DNA from: Massilistercora timonensis
GTDB taxonomy: Bacteria > Bacillota > Clostridia > Lachnospirales > Lachnospiraceae
Length of the DNA stretch: 64,000 nucleotides
Reading direction: 5' to 3'
Assembly: GCF_900312975.1 (NCBI RefSeq)
Contig: NZ_LT990039.1
Location: 1,922,001 to 1,986,000 of the forward strand
The position numbers and the translations under genes were made by a program. Numbering within the stretch: the first letter of the stretch is position 1; each line of letters starts with the position of its first letter. The notes beneath the pieces were generated by a model. The model worked only from the letters and a program-made list of their open reading frames with translations, did not search any database and was not told the DNA's origin. Below, piece by piece: positions 11,364 to 20,506 of the stretch.

Positions 11364-12644
11364 TTGAAAATAGAAGAAGCAATCAAATTATTGAATGTAA
11401 ATTCTTTTGATAACAAATTAACAGAATTGTACGTTGATTCGAATCGAATCCCACAGGAAAAAGAACGGTATTTGAAAGCAATCGACAGCTACAGGGCATA
11501 TTTTGGTGAAGGCGAGATAGAAATATTCAGTGCACCGGGCAGAAGTGAGATAGGCGGAAACCATACGGATCACCAGCATGGGGAAGTGCTGGCGGCGTCC
11601 ATTAACAATGATGCAATCGCAGTTGTAAAAAAACTGGAAGAACCATTCGTGAAAGTGATGTCGGATGGTTACAGTAACCTGATTACGATTCGGCTAGATG
11701 ACCTAGAGAAAAAGATTGAAGAAGAAGGAAGCACGAATGCTCTGATTCGTGGTGTGCTTGCCAAGATGAAAATGAATGGTCATCTGATCGGAGGATTTCA
11801 GGCATATGTGACCAGTGAAGTGCTGATTGGTGCAGGTCTTTCCTCCTCAGCTGCTTTTGAAACACTGATCGGGACGATTCTATCCTATATGTACAATGAT
11901 GATGAAGTTACTCCGATTGAAATTGCTAAGATTGGTCAGTATGCAGAAAATATATATTTCGGGAAACCATGCGGCTTAATGGACCAGATAGCGTGTTCAG
12001 TAGGAAGTCTGGTGCATATTGACTTTGCGGATCCGGAAAATCCGATTGTGGAACAGGTTGACTTTGATATGAACGCTTATGGGTATAGCTTATGTATTAC
12101 AGACACAAAAGGGTCACATGCAGACCTGACGCCGGATTATGCGGCAATACCACAGGAAATGAAACAGGCTGCTAAGTGCTTTGGAAAAGAGTTCCTTGGC
12201 GAAGTGCCAAAAGAAGAGATTTTGAACCATATTACTTTGATACGTGAGCTGGCAGGAGATCGTGCAGCACTTCGGGCATTGCATTTTGTATGTGAAAATG
12301 AACGTGTCAAAAAGGAAGTAGATGCATTAAGAAAGGATAATTTTCCAAAATTCCTGGCGAATGTGAAAGAATCCGGAGATTCTTCTTTTAAATATCTTCA
12401 GAACGTCTATACTTGCCATGATGTACAACATCAGAACGTGTCTATTGCATTGGCACTGAGTGATGTGATATTCGGAGAAAAAGGTGTATGTAGAGTTCAT
12501 GGAGGAGGATTTGCAGGAACCATACAGGCATTTGTTCCAAATTATTTAGTTCCGGATTACCAGAAGGAGATGGATACAATCTTTGGAAAAGGTTCCTGTG
12601 AAGTATTAAAGATCCGTAAGTATGGTGGCATAAAAGTATTATAA
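11364..12644 (+). CDS. galK: Galactokinase
   Basis: The product has 426 residues with a TTG start at 11364 (GGGGTGG 4 bp upstream); the longer reading from 11310 would begin inside the intergenic hairpin. All three GHMP-kinase motifs are present: GRSEIGGNHTDHQHG (about 59-73), GAGLSSSAAFE and RVHGGGFAGTIQAF. It phosphorylates alpha-D-galactose to galactose 1-phosphate, the first Leloir step. galE follows 31 bp downstream. Confidence 0.95.
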   Translation: MKIEEAIKLLNVNSFDNKLTELYVDSNRIPQEKERYLKAIDSYRAYFGEGEIEIFSAPGRSEIGGNHTDHQHGEVLAASINNDAIAVVKKLEEPFVKVMSDGYSNLITIRLDDLEKKIEEEGSTNALIRGVLAKMKMNGHLIGGFQAYVTSEVLIGAGLSSSAAFETLIGTILSYMYNDDEVTPIEIAKIGQYAENIYFGKPCGLMDQIACSVGSLVHIDFADPENPIVEQVDFDMNAYGYSLCITDTKGSHADLTPDYAAIPQEMKQAAKCFGKEFLGEVPKEEILNHITLIRELAGDRAALRALHFVCENERVKKEVDALRKDNFPKFLANVKESGDSSFKYLQNVYTCHDVQHQNVSIALALSDVIFGEKGVCRVHGGGFAGTIQAFVPNYLVPDYQKEMDTIFGKGSCEVLKIRKYGGIKVL

Positions 12645-12675
12645 TCACGAAAACAAAGAAAAGGAGAAATGATCT

Positions 12676-13668
12676 ATGAGTAGCATTTTAGTATTAGGTG
12701 GAGCTGGTTACATTGGTTCTCATACTGTGTATGAGCTGATCGAGGCAGGGGAAAATGTAGTAGTAGTAGATAACCTGGAAACAGGATTTCGTAAGGCTGT
12801 GCACCCGGATGCAAAATTTTATCAGGGAGATATCCGGGACAGGGCATTTATTGATTCTGTATTTGAAAAAGAAGATATTGATGGAGTGATTCACTTTGCC
12901 GCCAATTCGCAGGTCGGTGAGAGTATGGTAAATCCGCTCAAATATTACAATAACAACCTGTGCGGAACAGAAGTATTGCTGGAAAGTATGGTTGCACATG
13001 GCATCAACAAGATTGTATTTTCATCAACAGCAGCCACATACGGAGAACCGGAACGGATTCCGATTCTTGAAACAGACCGCACGGTTCCAACAAACTGTTA
13101 TGGAGAAACAAAACTTTCCATGGAAAAGATGTTTAAATGGACAGCGAATGCCCATGATTTACGTTTTGTATCCTTACGTTATTTTAATGCATGTGGAGCA
13201 CATCCAAATGGAAAGATTGGGGAAGCTCACAATCCGGAAACACACCTAATTCCACTGATCTTACAGGTGCCGAATGGAAAAAGAGAGTATATTTCTATCT
13301 TTGGAAATGACTATGAGACAAAAGATGGCACATGCGTAAGGGATTACATCCATGTAAATGATCTTGCACAGGCTCATATCCTTGCCATGGAATATTTAAG
13401 GAAAGGGAATGACAGTAATATTTTCAACTTGGGAAATGGCGTTGGATTTACAGTTAAAGAAGTGGTAGAAACAGCCAGAAAAGTAACTGGACATCCAATT
13501 CCGGCAAAAGAAGAACCTAGGAGAGCGGGAGATCCGTCAACGCTGATTGCATCCAGTGAAAAAGCAAAAGATATTCTTGGATGGAAACCAAAATTTGATG
13601 ATCTGGAGACGATTATTACAACAGCATGGAATTGGCATAAAAATCATCCAAATGGTTATGAAGCATAG
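12676..13668 (+). CDS. galE: UDP-glucose 4-epimerase
   Basis: The product has 330 residues, the normal GalE length. It has the N-terminal Rossmann motif GGAGYIGSH, the DNLETGF loop, the catalytic S..Y(x)3K (FSSTAATYG and NCYGETK) and [12 protein letters not shown]. It interconverts UDP-galactose and UDP-glucose. The SD (AAGGAGAAATG) is clear. It lies between galK and galT in one operon. Confidence 0.97.
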   Translation: MSSILVLGGAGYIGSHTVYELIEAGENVVVVDNLETGFRKAVHPDAKFYQGDIRDRAFIDSVFEKEDIDGVIHFAANSQVGESMVNPLKYYNNNLCGTEVLLESMVAHGINKIVFSSTAATYGEPERIPILETDRTVPTNCYGETKLSMEKMFKWTANAHDLRFVSLRYFNACGAHPNGKIGEAHNPETHLIPLILQVPNGKREYISIFGNDYETKDGTCVRDYIHVNDLAQAHILAMEYLRKGNDSNIFNLGNGVGFTVKEVVETARKVTGHPIPAKEEPRRAGDPSTLIASSEKAKDILGWKPKFDDLETIITTAWNWHKNHPNGYEA

Positions 13669-13688
13669 TAGGAGGGGAGAAAGATAAA

Positions 13689-15179
13689 ATGATTGATCAG
13701 CTGATTTCAGAACTGGTAGCATATGGACTGTAAAACGGACTGATAGAGGATGCGGATAAAGTGTATGTGACAAATGGTTTATTGGAACTGTTTCAAAAAC
13801 AGGATTATCAGGAGCCGAACGCATCTGTAGAGCCGAGAGATTTACACTTTATTTTAGAGGATATGCTTGCATTTGCACTGTCAGAGGGAATCTTAGAGGA
13901 TGATACAGTGACGATGAAGGATCTTTTCGATACAAAAATCATGGGGATTCTGACACCGGCTCCGTCTGTGGTAAGAAAAGCTTTTGAAGAAAAATATCAG
14001 GTATCTCCAAAGACTGCAACCGACTTTTATTATCATTTCAGCCAGGCAACAAACTATATCCGCACAGACCGGATTATAAAGGATGAAAAGTGGACAACGG
14101 ATACAGAATTTGGTCAGATGGATATCACGATTAACCTGTCAAAACCGGAAAAAGATCCACGGGATATTGCAAAAGCTGATGCAGCAAAGAAATCTGGATA
14201 TCCGGCGTGTCTGCTCTGCAGGGAAAACGAAGGGTATGCAGGTCATTTTTCACATCCGGCAAGACAGAACCATAGGATCATACCAATCACTCTATGTGGG
14301 GAGCAGTATTATTTACAGTATTCACCATATGTATATTACAATGAACATTGCATTATTTTTAATGAGAAGCATATTCCGATGGCGATTAACCGGATGACGT
14401 TTGATAAGCTGCTTGATTTTGTTAAACAGTTTCCTCATTATACGGCAGGTTCCAATGCGGATCTTCCGATTGTAGGAGGTTCTATTTTAAGTCATGATCA
14501 TTTTCAGGGTGGCGGGTATGTGTTTGCCATGGCAAAAGCACCTTATGAACTGGAATTTGAATTAGAAGGATATCCAGATGTACACGTAGGAATTGTAAAG
14601 TGGCCGATGTCAGTGATCCGTCTGCAGGGGAGAACAACGGAGAGTATTGTAGAGGTTGCAGATCATATCCTTACAAAATGGCGTGTCTATTCAGATCCGG
14701 AAGCTGATATTTTCAGTGAGACAAATGGTATGCCACACAATACAATTACGCCGATTGCAAGAATGCGTGGAAATCTGTATGAACTGGATCTGGTTTTGCG
14801 TAATAATATCACAACCGCTGATTGTCCGCTCGGACTTTTTCATCCACATGCAGAGTACCATCATATTAAAAAAGAAAATATTGGATTGATCGAAGTTATG
14901 GGACTGGCTGTATTACCTGCCAGACTGAAAAAAGAAATGGCAGAATTGGAACAGGCAATTCTCAATCATGAGGACCTGAGACAGAATGAAACAATGGCTG
15001 CTCATGCTGACTGGGCAGAGGAATGGCTGTCAAAATACGAGATTACAGACAGCAACATTCATTCTATTGTACAGAAAGAAATTGGAATTGTATTTACGAA
15101 AGTTCTTGAGGATGCAGGAGTTTATAAGAGAACAGAGGAAGGGAAAGCTGCATTCAAAAGATTTGTTAAAAGTTTATAA
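13689..15179 (+). CDS. galT: UTP--hexose-1-phosphate uridylyltransferase (class II GalT) with an in-frame stop at codon 15
   Basis: The natural start is the ATG at 13689, with AGGAGGGGAG upstream, giving MIDQLISELVAYGL. TAA then follows at 13731-13733, and the frame continues straight on as NGLIEDADKVYVTNGLLELF, exactly as an intact GalT would. The stop most likely replaced CAA or AAA. The rest of the protein (about 470 residues to 15179) is intact, with the ACLLCRENEGYAGH segment and the SHDHFQGG histidine motif. Re-initiation could occur at GTG 13761, about 30 bp after the stop, which would lose the first 24 residues. GalT exchanges UMP between UDP-glucose and galactose 1-phosphate. Whether this allele is active is uncertain; a sequencing error is also possible. 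Confidence 0.85.
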
Positions 15180-15182
15180 AAA

Positions 15183-15303
15183 AGGACCACTTCATTTTTG
15201 TGAAATGGTCTTAAGAAAAAATGTTCAGTTTTCACAAAATAGTCCTTTTAGTATTTATACATGGTATGGATGCTCAAAATATTCAGCGTAGAATACTAAA
15301 AGG
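15183..15303 (+). terminator. Hairpins after galT
   Basis: A 12-bp imperfect hairpin lies right after the galT stop (15183-15212, AAGGACCACTTCA / TGAAATGGTCTT). A second, long-loop inverted repeat CCTTTTAGTATT (15244-15255) / AATACTAAAAGG (15292-15303) follows. Neither has a strong T-tail on this strand, so efficiency as a terminator is doubtful. Confidence 0.4.
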
Positions 15304-15441
15304 TTGTTCAGATATTTTTTAAGATTGCTCATTTGCGATTCCTCCTTTCCTTGTTTACAAGTTGATTATAGGATAGATGAAAAAGGATTGCTTGCCAAAT
15401 CGAAAGAAGATATAGACAAATGTTGCAAAGGGGAGTATTTC

Positions 15442-16242
15442 ATGCAGTTAAAATATGTTGACACAAAAGAGGAGATCATAGCAGTAAATAAAAAGTCAAA
15501 ACATATTGAACCACATCTTCATAATGCACTGGAGATTGTTTGTGTAACAAGTGGAACATTAGAGCTTGGTGTCGGACAGGAACTTTACCATATGGAAAAA
15601 GGAGATATAGGCTTTGTATTTCCGGATATTATTCATCACTATCAGGTACTGACACCCGGTGTAAATAAAGCGACTTATCTGATCGCATCGCCATTTACGA
15701 TTGGTAAATTTGCAGATATCATGCAGTCCATGGCTCCTGAATATCCAGTTATCAAAGCGGAAAAGGTTGAGCCGGAGGTATATAGGGTTATCAATGCGAT
15801 TTTAGAGACAGAACAGTCAGATATTACAGTCGCACAGGCTTATCTTCAAATTGTGTTGGCACGCTGCATAGGAAAACTGAATCTGGTAGAGAAGAGCCAT
15901 GTGGGGAGCAATGACCTTATTTACCAGACGGTTTCCTATATATCAGCAAATTTCAAAAAGAAGCTTTCATTGGAAGAGATGGCGAAAGACCTTGGAGTAA
16001 GCAAATATGTCTTATCCAGACTCTTTTCCAAAACATTTCATAGGAATTTCAACCAGTATCTTAACGATGCAAGGCTCAACTACGCATGTCATCGTTTGGA
16101 AAATACGAGTGATTCTATTACAAATATTTGCCTGGATAGTGGCTTTGAAAGTCAGAGAACATTTAACCGGGTATTTAAGGAAAGATATAAAATATCGCCT
16201 AGTGACTATCGGAGCACATGTGTAAAAGATATATTGTCATAA
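15442..16242 (+). CDS. AraC-family transcriptional regulator
   Basis: The product has 266 residues from the ATG at 15442 (GGGGAG SD 7 bp upstream); the longer reading to 15304 lacks an SD and overlaps a hairpin. The N-terminal cupin has the metal-like pattern HIEPHLHNALEIVCVTSG (about 22-39) and GDIGFVFPDIIHHY. The C-terminus carries two helix-turn-helix units with ITNICLDSGFESQRTFNRVF and the K..P..YR end. It sits after galT on the same strand, so it could be a second regulator of the locus. The two AraC proteins of this locus are not close paralogs. Confidence 0.85.
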   Translation: MQLKYVDTKEEIIAVNKKSKHIEPHLHNALEIVCVTSGTLELGVGQELYHMEKGDIGFVFPDIIHHYQVLTPGVNKATYLIASPFTIGKFADIMQSMAPEYPVIKAEKVEPEVYRVINAILETEQSDITVAQAYLQIVLARCIGKLNLVEKSHVGSNDLIYQTVSYISANFKKKLSLEEMAKDLGVSKYVLSRLFSKTFHRNFNQYLNDARLNYACHRLENTSDSITNICLDSGFESQRTFNRVFKERYKISPSDYRSTCVKDILS

Positions 16243-16249
16243 AAGGTTA

Positions 16250-16417
16250 ACAAAAGCAACGAATTTGGTTCTGAAAGGTGCAAAGCTGATCGGAGCAAAC
16301 TCAGATGTTTCCGGACCGATTGAGAACGGCATTGCTCCTGCTTGTCGTGCATTGGTTGCACCTATAGAAATGGCAAGCCTTATATTTGAAGACCTTACAG
16401 ATGCAATAGGAACATAG
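16250..16417 (+). pseudogene. Fragment of a HAD-IIA (NagD-like) sugar phosphatase
   Basis: There is no start codon, but 55 residues in one frame read like the central part of NagD-type phosphatases: NLVLKGAKLIGANSD, then GPIENGIAPACRALVAPIEMA, joined directly to what looks like the extreme C-terminus (SLIFEDLTDAIGT) and a stop. Two non-adjacent parts of the same gene appear fused by an internal deletion, and the 5' half is missing. A short hairpin (GCCC / GGGC, then TTTT) follows near 16437-16455. It marks an old deletion beside the toxin-antitoxin island. Confidence 0.6.
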
Positions 16418-16513
16418 GTGATATTTTATGCCTATCGCCCTGAAAACGGGCTTTTATTGCGTAACATTCAAAAATAGGGTGTCAATCTGCAAGAATTTGC
16501 TATAATAAAGGCG

Positions 16514-16563
16514 TGGCAACATTTTGGCAACAGAAAATCAGTAAACCAAAATAACTGATGTAA
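16514..16563. repeat. Phased direct repeats and conserved block, copy A (possible recombinase arm site)
   Basis: TGGCAAC occurs at 16514-16520 and 16525-16531, exactly 11 bp apart, followed by AGAAAATCAG and a block ending in TGATGTAA (16532-16563). A related block occurs at 17656-17710 on the other side of the toxin-antitoxin pair. The remainder of 16418-16734 shows no gene. Confidence 0.5.
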
Positions 16564-16734
16564 TAGAAGTAAATATCGGCATGAATCCACACAAAACCTA
16601 AACAAATATAGTTAATAACATCGGGAAACACGCCGAGTTTGAGTGAGAAAAAGTCAGGAAGTTAAGAATATACAGAGGTTATAGTCGATATGGGCTAAAG
16701 AAGAAATAGTATTAAACTATTCTACAACTCATTA

Positions 16735-16763
16735 TTGACACGTAACGACGAAGACGTTACAAT
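16735..16763 (+). promoter_or_regulatory. Promoter and operator of the toxin-antitoxin operon
   Basis: The -35 box TTGACA (16735-16740) and -10 box TACAAT (16758-16763) are separated by 17 bp. A palindrome GTAACG-N7-CGTTAC (16742-16760) fills the spacer and overlaps the -10. This is the expected arrangement for autorepression by a RelB/DinJ antitoxin. Confidence 0.8.
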
Positions 16764-16787
16764 TAAAGCGTAAACGGAGGTGACATT

Positions 16788-17093
16788 ATGGAGAAATCAG
16801 CAACACTTAATCTACGGATTAATCCCACATTAAAATCAGAGGCAGAGACAGTTCTTTCGCGTCTGGGCATACCAATGTCAACGGCTGTCGATATGTTCCT
16901 GAATCAAGTAGTTTTAGTTGGAGGGATTCCGTTTTCCGTTACGCTTCCAAAGGCACCGGCAGATATAGATGCCTCTCAGATGACAGATGCGGCTCTTCAT
17001 GCGAAGCTTCAGAAAGGTTATGATGATTACAGAGCCGGAAGGACAGAGAACGCTGCAGAAGCATTCAAAAAGTTTAGGGAGACTCATAGGTGA
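16788..17093 (+). CDS. RelB/DinJ-family antitoxin
   Basis: The product has 101 residues. The N-terminal ribbon-helix-helix has the DinJ pattern (TLNLRINPTLKSEAE, LSRLGIPMSTAVDMFLNQ), and GGIPF is typical of the family. The acidic C-terminal tail would wrap the toxin. The SD is GGAGGTGA, 7 bp before the ATG. It overlaps the toxin start by one base (TGATG). Likely binds the palindrome in its own promoter. Confidence 0.9.
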   Translation: MEKSATLNLRINPTLKSEAETVLSRLGIPMSTAVDMFLNQVVLVGGIPFSVTLPKAPADIDASQMTDAALHAKLQKGYDDYRAGRTENAAEAFKKFRETHR

Positions 17094-17431
17094 TGGGGAA
17101 ACGGATTGTAGAAATTACCCAGACAGCTCTTGACGATATGGAAGGGATCTATGATTATATAGCAGATGTTCTTTTGGCAGCGGAGAATGCTATGGGTCAA
17201 TATAACCGTATTGCAGATGCAATTCTCACTTTGGAAAGTAATCCTGAGAGATGTCCGGTTTTCGAGGTAGAGCCGGAACGATCTTGGAGAATGCGCAGAA
17301 TGGTAATTGATAATTATCTTGTCTGTTACATTGTAGATCCGGATAAAGTGACAGTCACAGATGTGTTATACGGAGCTTCAAATGTGCATGCAAGACTGAA
17401 GGCAAGGCATATGGCAGACCCAGACACTTAA
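17093..17431 (+). CDS. RelE/ParE-family toxin
   Basis: The product has 112 residues from ATG 17093 (a GTG at 17090 is also possible). It has the RelE/ParE fold pattern: ITQTALDDMEGIYDYIAD, then NPERCPVFE..RSWRMRRMVIDNYLVCYIVD and the VLYGASNV strand. It probably cleaves mRNA at the ribosome or poisons gyrase, depending on subfamily; this cannot be resolved from the sequence. It is translationally coupled to the antitoxin. Confidence 0.88.
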   Translation: MGKRIVEITQTALDDMEGIYDYIADVLLAAENAMGQYNRIADAILTLESNPERCPVFEVEPERSWRMRRMVIDNYLVCYIVDPDKVTVTDVLYGASNVHARLKARHMADPDT

Positions 17432-17439
17432 GTGAGCGT

Positions 17440-17770
17440 GATAACATCATCATGATAACGAATTGATAACACTAGCAGAGACAGACCATAGAAAAATGAC
17501 AGTTGGAAACAAATAAAATTAAATAGAACCCAATATCCTATACAAAACTGTATAGAACCAGATTTGATTTTGCGAGTTCGAGTAATTGTATTTTTATACA
17601 GAGTATTTTATATGGCAGGTAGTCTATAGGATTGCCTGCTATATTTATATTATCTGATAACGTAGAGATAACGTAGATAGAAAATCAGCAAGGCGAAATA
17701 AATGATGTAACTTAAGTGCAAATTGAATTGTTATCTATAGAAAAAAATAGAACGCCGTCGCAACGCCGTC
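17440..17770. repeat. Cluster of GATAAC and AACGCCGTC direct repeats (copy B of the possible recombinase arm site)
   Basis: GATAAC occurs at 17440, 17454, 17465, 17656 and 17667. The last two belong to an exact 11-bp tandem repeat GATAACGTAGA (17656-17677), followed by the AGAAAATCAG...TGATGTAA block (to 17710) shared with 16532-16563. AACGCCGTC is repeated at 17751-17759 and 17762-17770, again 11 bp apart. Between them lies a hairpin near 17612-17640 (GCAGGTAGTC / GATTGCCTGC) that may end the toxin-antitoxin transcript. No gene is visible in 17432-17889. Confidence 0.55.
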
Positions 17771-17775
17771 CTTAC

Positions 17776-17796
17776 AAAAACGTAATACGTTTTTTG
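17776..17796. terminator. Terminator hairpin downstream of the Abi gene
   Basis: AAAAACGT / ACGTTTTT with a 3-nt loop gives a T-run on both strands. It is best placed to terminate the leftward Abi transcript. Confidence 0.6.
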
Positions 17797-17889
17797 TTTC
17801 TGGTTTTATTATATGTAGATGGAGCCGAAAAGTCAATAGATTTTGAAAAAGAGTATTGACAAATTATTCTACCTATGATTTAAAAATTA

Positions 17890-18867
17890 TTAAAAGAGAA
17901 AGTCTATAACTTTGCAAGAAAATTCATAATTGCTTTTTATCAATTCGTTTTTTAGGAAAAATCCTCTTTTTTGGAGCATTCGGTTGAAGAATAAATCTTT
18001 TAACTCCAATGTTCTATGATATTTCACCTTATCTGATACTATTAAATTGTAAGTATAAAGCAAAGCCACGAATTCAAGCATTGGACGACAAGAAAGCTTC
18101 TTGCGTCGTTGTGAGGTGTTAATAGAAGCTATTTTTGCGATGGCTTGGCTAATTTCTACAGGTGGACGAGAAGTTCCATGTGCCAAATCTGCTAATATAC
18201 AATTGTTATGTGCGGCGCCGTTTCTTAAACTCTTGACAAGATTTATAATAGGAAAAGATATTTTGCTATATGGTCTTGTAGAGTAATAAAATTCGTAGAA
18301 TTTTATGAAATCTCCAAAGGTGAGCATTTCCAAGAGGACCCAAGCGGGGCAGTCATCATATGAAATGATTTTGTTTTCTTTTTTCCCTTTTTGAGAGTTA
18401 TATGCTTGTTGGAGTGTAAAGTATTTATGAATCAAATCACTTGTAAAGGGAGAAGCGCTAGTAGCTTCCAATTTAGCAATGATATAGCTGTTATTACTTA
18501 GAAATGCTTTTACAATATCATAGCCATCGGTTGTAGAATCTGTTTCTATATCTTTTAACATTCGCACTTTAAGATCGTGTTCAATATCTAAGCACATCTT
18601 TGACACTAGAAAACGAAAATGCATATCGATGGTTGATAACTCTTGCAAATAAGAAAAGTCAAGATTTATGTATTTCCCAATATTTGGACCGTTATTATAT
18701 TTTTGATAATTTTTTCGATACGCAGCGGTGCGTAAGTAATTGTTTTTGTCAGTAAGATACTCAGCAGCCTTTTCTTCGGTGATGTATTTAAAAGTAATGC
18801 CCTTGTTTTTCATCTTTGTAATTAGCTGCGGAGCAGTTTGTTTTGGTTTATCTATTTTATTTGACAT
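17890..18867 (-). CDS. Abi_2-family abortive infection protein (HEPN)
   Basis: The product has 325 residues. It matches the AbiD/AbiF-like Abi_2 family: an N-terminal QLITKMKNKGI..... segment, LRTAAYRKNY near residue 45, a DLDFSYL-like block near 66-80 and an HDLKVRML helix near 97. The HEPN RNase motif R-x4-H is visible as R215-NGAA-H220 followed by N. Such proteins are thought to degrade RNA on phage infection. It is AT-rich, lies next to a toxin-antitoxin pair and is transcribed towards it, so the stretch behaves as a small defence island. Confidence 0.8.
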   Translation of the reverse strand: MSNKIDKPKQTAPQLITKMKNKGITFKYITEEKAAEYLTDKNNYLRTAAYRKNYQKYNNGPNIGKYINLDFSYLQELSTIDMHFRFLVSKMCLDIEHDLKVRMLKDIETDSTTDGYDIVKAFLSNNSYIIAKLEATSASPFTSDLIHKYFTLQQAYNSQKGKKENKIISYDDCPAWVLLEMLTFGDFIKFYEFYYSTRPYSKISFPIINLVKSLRNGAAHNNCILADLAHGTSRPPVEISQAIAKIASINTSQRRKKLSCRPMLEFVALLYTYNLIVSDKVKYHRTLELKDLFFNRMLQKRGFFLKNELIKSNYEFSCKVIDFLF

Positions 18868-19009
18868 ATATGCTTCTTATAATAAATTTTCGTTTCAAAG
18901 AATTATCAGGATTTGCTTTTATTTTAACACTGCTAGATGTATCAAGCAACATCTGGCTTTTGGCGTAAGTGAATTTGTAGAAGAGTATGTATAGCAAAAG
19001 GAGGACCCC

Positions 19010-19537
19010 ATGATAGAAATATTACGCGCACACCCGTCAGATCTTGACGCTATCGAACAGATCTACACCCGCGTCCACGACGATGAAGAAAAAGGTTTTG
19101 CTACTACCGGCTGGATCCGGGGCGTCTATCCCATCAGAGAAACGGCGGAGCAGGCCCTTAAGCGGGACGACCTTTTTGTGCTGAAGGCGGAAGGAAAAGT
19201 AGTGGCTACCGGGATCATAAATAAGATCCAGGTGGATGTTTATAAAGATATCGGTTGGAAACACAGCGTGCCGGATGAGGAGGTTATGGTGCTCCACACC
19301 CTGGCGGTAGATCCGCTGGAGAAGGGCAAAGGATACGGGAAGGCCTTCATTTCCTTTTATGAAGCCTATGCCAGGGAGCATGGCTGCAGGGAACTGCGGA
19401 TCGATACCAACGCCATTAACCAAAGGGCCCGGGCTATGTACCAGAAGCTGGGATATGAGGAGCGGGGGATCGTCCCCTGTGTATTTAATGGGATTCCGGA
19501 TGTGCAGTTGGTGTGTCTTGAGAAATATCTGGATTGA
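19010..19537 (+). CDS. GNAT-family N-acetyltransferase
   Basis: The product has 175 residues with a strong SD (AAAGGAGGA). The GNAT fold is clear: VLHTLAVDPLEKGKGYGKAF is the acetyl-CoA-binding beta4-alpha3 with the Q/RxxGxG/A-like loop, and INQRARAMYQKLGYEERG is the C-terminal signature. The substrate is unknown. GC content rises sharply from here, marking the return to chromosome core. Confidence 0.85.
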   Translation: MIEILRAHPSDLDAIEQIYTRVHDDEEKGFATTGWIRGVYPIRETAEQALKRDDLFVLKAEGKVVATGIINKIQVDVYKDIGWKHSVPDEEVMVLHTLAVDPLEKGKGYGKAFISFYEAYAREHGCRELRIDTNAINQRARAMYQKLGYEERGIVPCVFNGIPDVQLVCLEKYLD

Positions 19538-19543
19538 AATAGT

Positions 19544-19572
19544 AAAGAGCTGGAAGTTTTCCGCTCTTTTTT
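19544..19572 (+). terminator. Intrinsic terminator after the GNAT gene
   Basis: AAAGAGC-GGAA pairs with TTCC-GCTCTTT around a GTT loop and a T-run follows. It is 7 bp downstream of the stop codon. Confidence 0.8.
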
Positions 19573-19726
19573 CTTGTCTGGATTTTCCTAATACGATCCT
19601 AACCTTTTAACATATCATTTGCAGAAAATTCCAATCTATTCGCTTTATAGCAGAAAACTTTCGACAAATTTCGGGGGATTTGCGAATATTCTAAGGAAGC
19701 GAGATAAAATATTAGCATTTTTTCTG

Positions 19727-19867
19727 ATGATACTTTTGGCGGTGGCTGCAGGTGGGGTGTCATGTTTATTACCTGTTATTGTTTCGCCGATAGTAAATTA
19801 TATAGGCGTTCCATTGGTTCAACTTGCGATAGTTGTTATAATTGCTGTAAGAAGTGATAAAAAGTAA
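19727..19867 (+). CDS. Possible small membrane protein
   Basis: A reading frame in an AT-richer patch ends at 19867. From ATG 19727 it encodes 46 residues with two hydrophobic helices and a basic SDKK end; an in-frame TTG at 19619 would extend it. No convincing SD is present, and no family is recognised. It may be a remnant. Apart from it, 19573-19960 shows only the promoter region of the next gene. Confidence 0.25.
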   Translation: MILLAVAAGGVSCLLPVIVSPIVNYIGVPLVQLAIVVIIAVRSDKK

Positions 19868-19960
19868 GGAATGAAGTTCGCTGGTAACAAATCCAAATCT
19901 GGAAATAGAATAATGGTAGTGGTATAATCAAGGGGCACATTGTGATGGAGGAAACGAAAG

Positions 19961-20482
19961 ATGGACAGCAGGGAATTAAATGAACACTATGAATTTCGGA
20001 ACATTCTCTCTGATGAGGCCGGTCAGGCGGCCAAGATCGAAGGAATCTGTTTTCCACCCAACGAGGCTTGTTCCCCGGCGATGATGAAGGAGCGAGCGGC
20101 AGCGGCTCCGGAGTTCTTCCTGGTGGCAGTGGACCGGAAGACAGGTCGGATCGCTGGATTTTTAAATGGTCTTGCAACCAATGAGGAACGTCTGCGGGAT
20201 GAGTTTTTCCGGGACGCAAAACTCCATGATCCCGCCGGCGCCAACATTATGCTTCTGGGGTTGGATGTGCTGCCCCAGTACCGGCGCCAGGGGCTGGCCA
20301 GGGAGTTGATGGCAAGGTACCTTGCCCGGGAAAAAGACCGGGGAAGACGCAGGGTGATCCTCACCTGTCTGGAAGGGAAAGTGGAGATGTATGAAAAGAT
20401 GGGATTCCACAATGATGGGATCTCCCAGTCTGTATGGGGCGGGGAAGAATGGTATGAGATGAGCTGTGAACTGAAGGCATAG
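19961..20482 (+). CDS. GNAT-family N-acetyltransferase
   Basis: The product has 173 residues. Acetyl-CoA site: LGLDVLPQYRRQGLARELMARYL (about 98-120). The C-terminus has VEMYEKMGFHNDGIS, as in many GNATs of Clostridia. The substrate is unknown. Start ATG 19961 follows GGAGGAAACGAAAG. Confidence 0.85.
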   Translation: MDSRELNEHYEFRNILSDEAGQAAKIEGICFPPNEACSPAMMKERAAAAPEFFLVAVDRKTGRIAGFLNGLATNEERLRDEFFRDAKLHDPAGANIMLLGLDVLPQYRRQGLARELMARYLAREKDRGRRRVILTCLEGKVEMYEKMGFHNDGISQSVWGGEEWYEMSCELKA

Positions 20483-20506
20483 CCGGAGACGGCGGAGGAG
20501 CTGGGG

